DNA of 64,000 nt, from the NCBI RefSeq assembly GCF_018812025.1, contig NC_063044.1:41905243-41969242 (forward strand). The letters are read 5' to 3'. Below the pieces are notes generated by a model, which saw only the letters and a program-made list of their open reading frames with translations, did no database searches and had not been told where the DNA came from. Of this stretch, positions 60,740 to 64,000 are shown piece after piece. Position 1 is the stretch's first letter; each line of letters starts with the position of its first letter. The position numbers and the translations under genes are program-made. The stretch is from Megalobrama amblycephala (lineage: Eukaryota > Chordata > Actinopteri > Cypriniformes > Xenocyprididae).

Positions 60740-61344
60740 CTTGACTTCTGAGAGACACTGCCACTCTGAGAGGCTCTTTTTATACCCAATCATGTTGCCA
60801 ATTGACCTGATAAATTGCAAATTGGTCCTCCAGCTGTTCCTTATATGTACATTTAACTTTTCCGGCCTCTTATTGCTACCTGTCCCAACTTTTTTGGATT
60901 GTAGTTCTCATGAAATCCAAAATGAGTCAATATTTGGCATGACATTTCAAAATGTCTCACTCTCAACATTTGATATGTTATCTATATTCTATTGTGAATA
61001 AAATATAAGTTTATGAGATTTGTAAATTATTGCATTCCTTTTTTATTCACAATTTGTACAGTGTCCCAACTTTTTTGGAATCGGGTTTGTATATATATGT
61101 TACCAAATGAGACTTTTGGTTATACAAAAAGACGATATTTTCAAACAATGCTAACAGGCTGATATCTAGCTAGCTAGCAAAAGGACAATCAAACATTTTC
61201 TATTTAGTACAAGTTTTTAAAATATTACAAAATGTTTCCATGTTTCATAGCGGTTGTACCGAATGACCTGATGTTTCGGGACGTGTATGAGCAACTGAAA
61301 ACATGAATTTTTCAAATAGTTAAGAGAGAGTTAGTTACTATAGG

Positions 61345-62050
61345 CTTGTTCGACTTGATGCAGCGCCGCAAAGACCGATCGGTGGCTGACCTGAAGCAGT
61401 GCATGCCGGTAAGAAATGTTGTCCGACTTGAGACAGCGCTGACGTCATGTGACTGTGACGTATGGCTTTAAAGTACCGCGAGAGCGATTCAAGATCAGCT
61501 GCCTGAGGCAGCCAGCACAGCTTCTGAAGAGGAGCTGCACGAGCGCTGATGATGACACAGCTTCACGATTGGCCGGATTCACCGCATGACAATGATCACG
61601 TGTGTTTCGTGTTTATTTTCACGCCTTCAGCTCCACTAATGCTCAAAAATCTGTATTTTTATAACAGTTAAAGCTCTTTTCATAAAGTCACAAAGTTATA
61701 TTGTGTCATGTTTATCAAAATAAAACTGATAAAAAGCGTAGACCCCGCTACATTGGTATTTAAATAATATATGCTTATTTTGAACTTTATTCTTGTAAAA
61801 ACAGACGCTGTAAGCAGTACATAAATTATTGAATGAAAATGTCTCTAAAACATCAGTGTATTAGTCAAATATTGCATTTATTTCACTTCAGCCATGATAA
61901 AGTGTGCAAACGCAGCGTGAGCGTCACTACGGGAAGCAGAATGTGTCCGACTTCACGTCTCCGTTTACAGCTCCTTCCCGCCTGCACACGGCTACTCTCG
62001 CTGATCGGTTGCATCCGGCCGAAGCCGATGTTGAACACACCTTTTGCTTC
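61345..62050 (+). repeat. Dispersed repeat segment, copy 2
   Basis: Collinear partner of 42043-42686, with the same word order. It continues past the point where copy 1 meets the minisatellite (after CTCCGTTTACAGCTCC), and has no minisatellite units on either side. Confidence 0.82.
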
Positions 62051-62436
62051 ACGACCATGTGATCCTTTGAAGATGTCTAAATGATGTCACATCCTGTCAC
62101 ATGATATTGACCGCATAACTTGATCCAAAATGGTCCCTTTATATTGGTTACTCCGAATGAGTATGTTATAAAATCATGCCAGAATAAAAATTATATACAT
62201 TTATTTCATTTTAAGATATTTTAATCACAAATGAAATGGCTATATTGGCCTTTGGACGGTTAACACTAAATCTTTAAAATACATTTATATGTAGCAAAAT
62301 ATAATTAAAACCTTTTGGATTCAATAAAAGAGATCTAGTTGTACTACCTTACATACTTTGGATGTCATATCTTTGTTTTTTATTATTATTAAGGCTTTTG
62401 GACAAAAAAATGACCCGTCACGTCACTGACCATATA
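62051..62436. other. 3' flank without recognised feature
   Basis: No coding sequence or defined repeat. Confidence 0.5.
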
Positions 62437-64000
62437 CAGGTGCTGGTCATATAATTAGAATATCGTGAAAAAGTTCATTTTTTTATTGTAAATTATTTTT
62501 AAAAATGAAACTTTCATATATTCTTGATTCCCTACATGTAAAGTAAAACATTTCAAAAGGTTTTTTTTTTTTTTTTTTTAATTTTGATGATTAGAGCGTA
62601 CAGCTAATGAAAGTCCAAAATCCAGTATCTCAAAATATTAGAATATTTCCTAAAATCAATCAAAAAATGGATTTTCAAAACAGAAAAGTTCAAGTTCTTT
62701 AAAGTATGTTCATTTGTACACTCAATACTTGGTCGGCAGCACATATTACACCAAATGACTTGCTCTGGCACAAATTACAGCATCAGTGAAGTGTGGCATG
62801 GAAGTGATCAGCCTGTGGCACTGCTGAGGCACTATTGAGCCTTCAGATCATCTGTATATTGTTGGATCGACTGATTCTCATCTTTCTCTTGAAAATATCC
62901 CATAGATTCAGGGGTCAGGCATGTTGGCTGGCCAATAAAGCACAGTAATATCATGGTCAGCAAACCACTTGGAAGTGGTTTTTGCACTGTGGGCAGGTGC
63001 TAAAGTCCTGCTGGAAAAGGAAATCAGCATCTCCATAAATCTTGTCAGCAGATGGAAGCATAAAGTGCTCCAAAATCTCCTGGAAGATGGCTGCATTGAC
63101 TTTGCACTTGATAAAACACAATGGACCAACACCAGCAGACTTCATGCCCCCCAAATCATTACTGACTTCAGATACTTCAAACTAGACTTCAAGAAGCTTG
63201 GATTCTGTGCCTCTCCAGTCTTCCTTCAGACTCTGGGACCATGATTTCAACATGAAATGCAAAATTTACTTTTATCTGAAAAGAGGACTTTCGACCACTG
63301 TTCACTGTCCAGTTCTTTTTCTCCTTAGCCCAGGTAAGATGCTTCTGATGTTGTTTCTGTTTCAGAAGTGGCTTGGTAGTCCTTTTCCTGAAGATGTCTG
63401 AGTGTGGTGACTCTTGATGCGCTGACTCCGGCTTCATTCTACTCATTGTGAAGCTCTCCCAAGTGTTTGAATCGGCTTTACTTGACAGTATTCTCAAGCT
63501 TGTGGTCATCCCTGTTGCTTGTGCACCTTTGCCTACCAAATTTCTTCCTTCTAGTCAACTTTGCATTCAATATGCTTTGATACATCACTCTGTAAACAGC
63601 CACCACATTCAGTAATGACCATCTGTGACTTACTCTCTTTGTGGAGGCTGTCAATGATTGTCTCCTGGACCATTGCCAAGTCAGCAGTCTTCCCCATTAG
63701 TGTGGTTTCAAAGAACAAGAGATATCCGGAATTTATACTGTAGGGATGGTCATTTAATGAAACTAAAATGTAAATATTCTAATATTTTGAGATACTGGAT
63801 TTTGGACTTTCATTAGCTGTACCCTCTAATCAACAAATTAAAAAAAAAAATAAATAAATAAATAAATAAATAAACTTTTGAAATGTTTTACTTTACATGT
63901 AGGGAATCTAGTATAAATGAAAGTTTCATTTTTTTAAATAATTTACAATAAAAAAAAAAAAAATTAACTTCATCACGATATTCTAATTATATGACCAGCA
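62437..64000 (-). mobile_element. Tc1/mariner element, right end at window edge
   Basis: The left end CAGGTGCTGGTCATATAATT follows a TA. The right inverted repeat ends ATTATATGACCAGCA at the last base of the window. The inverted repeats are about 210 bp and share TGAAACTTTCAT, CCCTACATGTAAAGTAAAAC and TCCAGTATCTCAAAATATT. A (AAAT)n run (63845-63873) has grown in the right repeat. Confidence 0.93.
62880..63697 (-). pseudogene. Tc1-like transposase pseudogene
   Basis: Read on the minus strand from the ATG at 63695-63697 (MGKTADLAMVQETIIDSLHK). The middle keeps HLTWAKEKKNWTV, but the first catalytic block is frameshifted (SSFQIKVNF where Tc1 relatives have FSDESKF). Later parts keep SAGVGPLCFIKCKVNAA, GDADFLFQQD and the WPAN..PD region, after which a TGA stops the frame before the catalytic glutamate. 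Several frameshifts; inactive. Confidence 0.88.

Larger units (their letters stand above)
58486..61089 (-). mobile_element. Tc1/mariner element interrupted by a hAT element
   Basis: Ends AAACCCGATTCCAAAAAAGT and ACTTTTTTGGAATCGGGTTT. The inverted repeats extend inward over CACTGTACAAATTGTGAATA. Without the 1,014-bp insert and its 8-bp duplication the element is about 1.58 kb, the usual Tc1 size. Confidence 0.95.

Overview
This is vertebrate, almost certainly teleost and probably cyprinid (carp/goldfish/zebrafish group), genomic DNA. The reasons are a split vertebrate gene with GT-AG splicing, very abundant short inverted-repeat DNA transposons of families familiar from cyprinid genomes, four Tc1/mariner copies or large copies, and many (AT)n, (GA)n and (CA)n microsatellites. 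There is no bacterial or viral gene organisation. Nearly all longer open frames are chance frames in AT-rich or repetitive DNA, so they are not reported as genes.

The one host gene is a two-exon heparan sulfate 3-O-sulfotransferase on the plus strand, best matched to hs3st2 (3-OST-2). Coding exon 1 is 12620-13152 and coding exon 2 is 47910-48528. They are joined across a 34,757-nt phase-2 GT-AG intron and give a 383-residue type II Golgi enzyme. Upstream lie a palindromic CRE and a TATA-like box about 0.55 kb before the ATG, three kinds of upstream ORF (one overlapping the start codon), and, 5.3 kb upstream, a near-canonical RE1/NRSE (REST) site. The 3' UTR runs into a short inverted-repeat transposon that carries the first AATAAA signals.

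Region by region: 1-12040 is 5' flank with an AT-rich degenerate tandem repeat (1690-3060) and several transposon relics, including a two-level nest at 9829-11535. The intron (13153-47909) holds two broken Tc1 elements (14391-15503, 30189-31751), a three-level nest of small DNA transposons (25465-27345), a fold-back element with minisatellite arms (33985-35345), a hAT-like and a Harbinger-like non-autonomous element (36910-39095), and a 3.9-kb, roughly 115-copy 33/34-bp minisatellite (42687-46567). 48529-64000 is 3' flank with a hAT-like element (51412-52308), a Tc1 element split by a 1,014-bp hAT insertion with a clean 8-bp target duplication (58486-61089), a second copy of the repeat that sits beside the big minisatellite (61345-62050), and a fourth Tc1 element cut by the window end (62437-64000).

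I find no new multi-gene system. The observations most worth testing are the RE1 site, the G-rich intronic minisatellite, the overlapping uORF, a pair of convergent CTCF-like motifs carried by one transposon family, and several well-dated nested or templated insertions. Repeat-family names are from memory of consensus features and were not searched.
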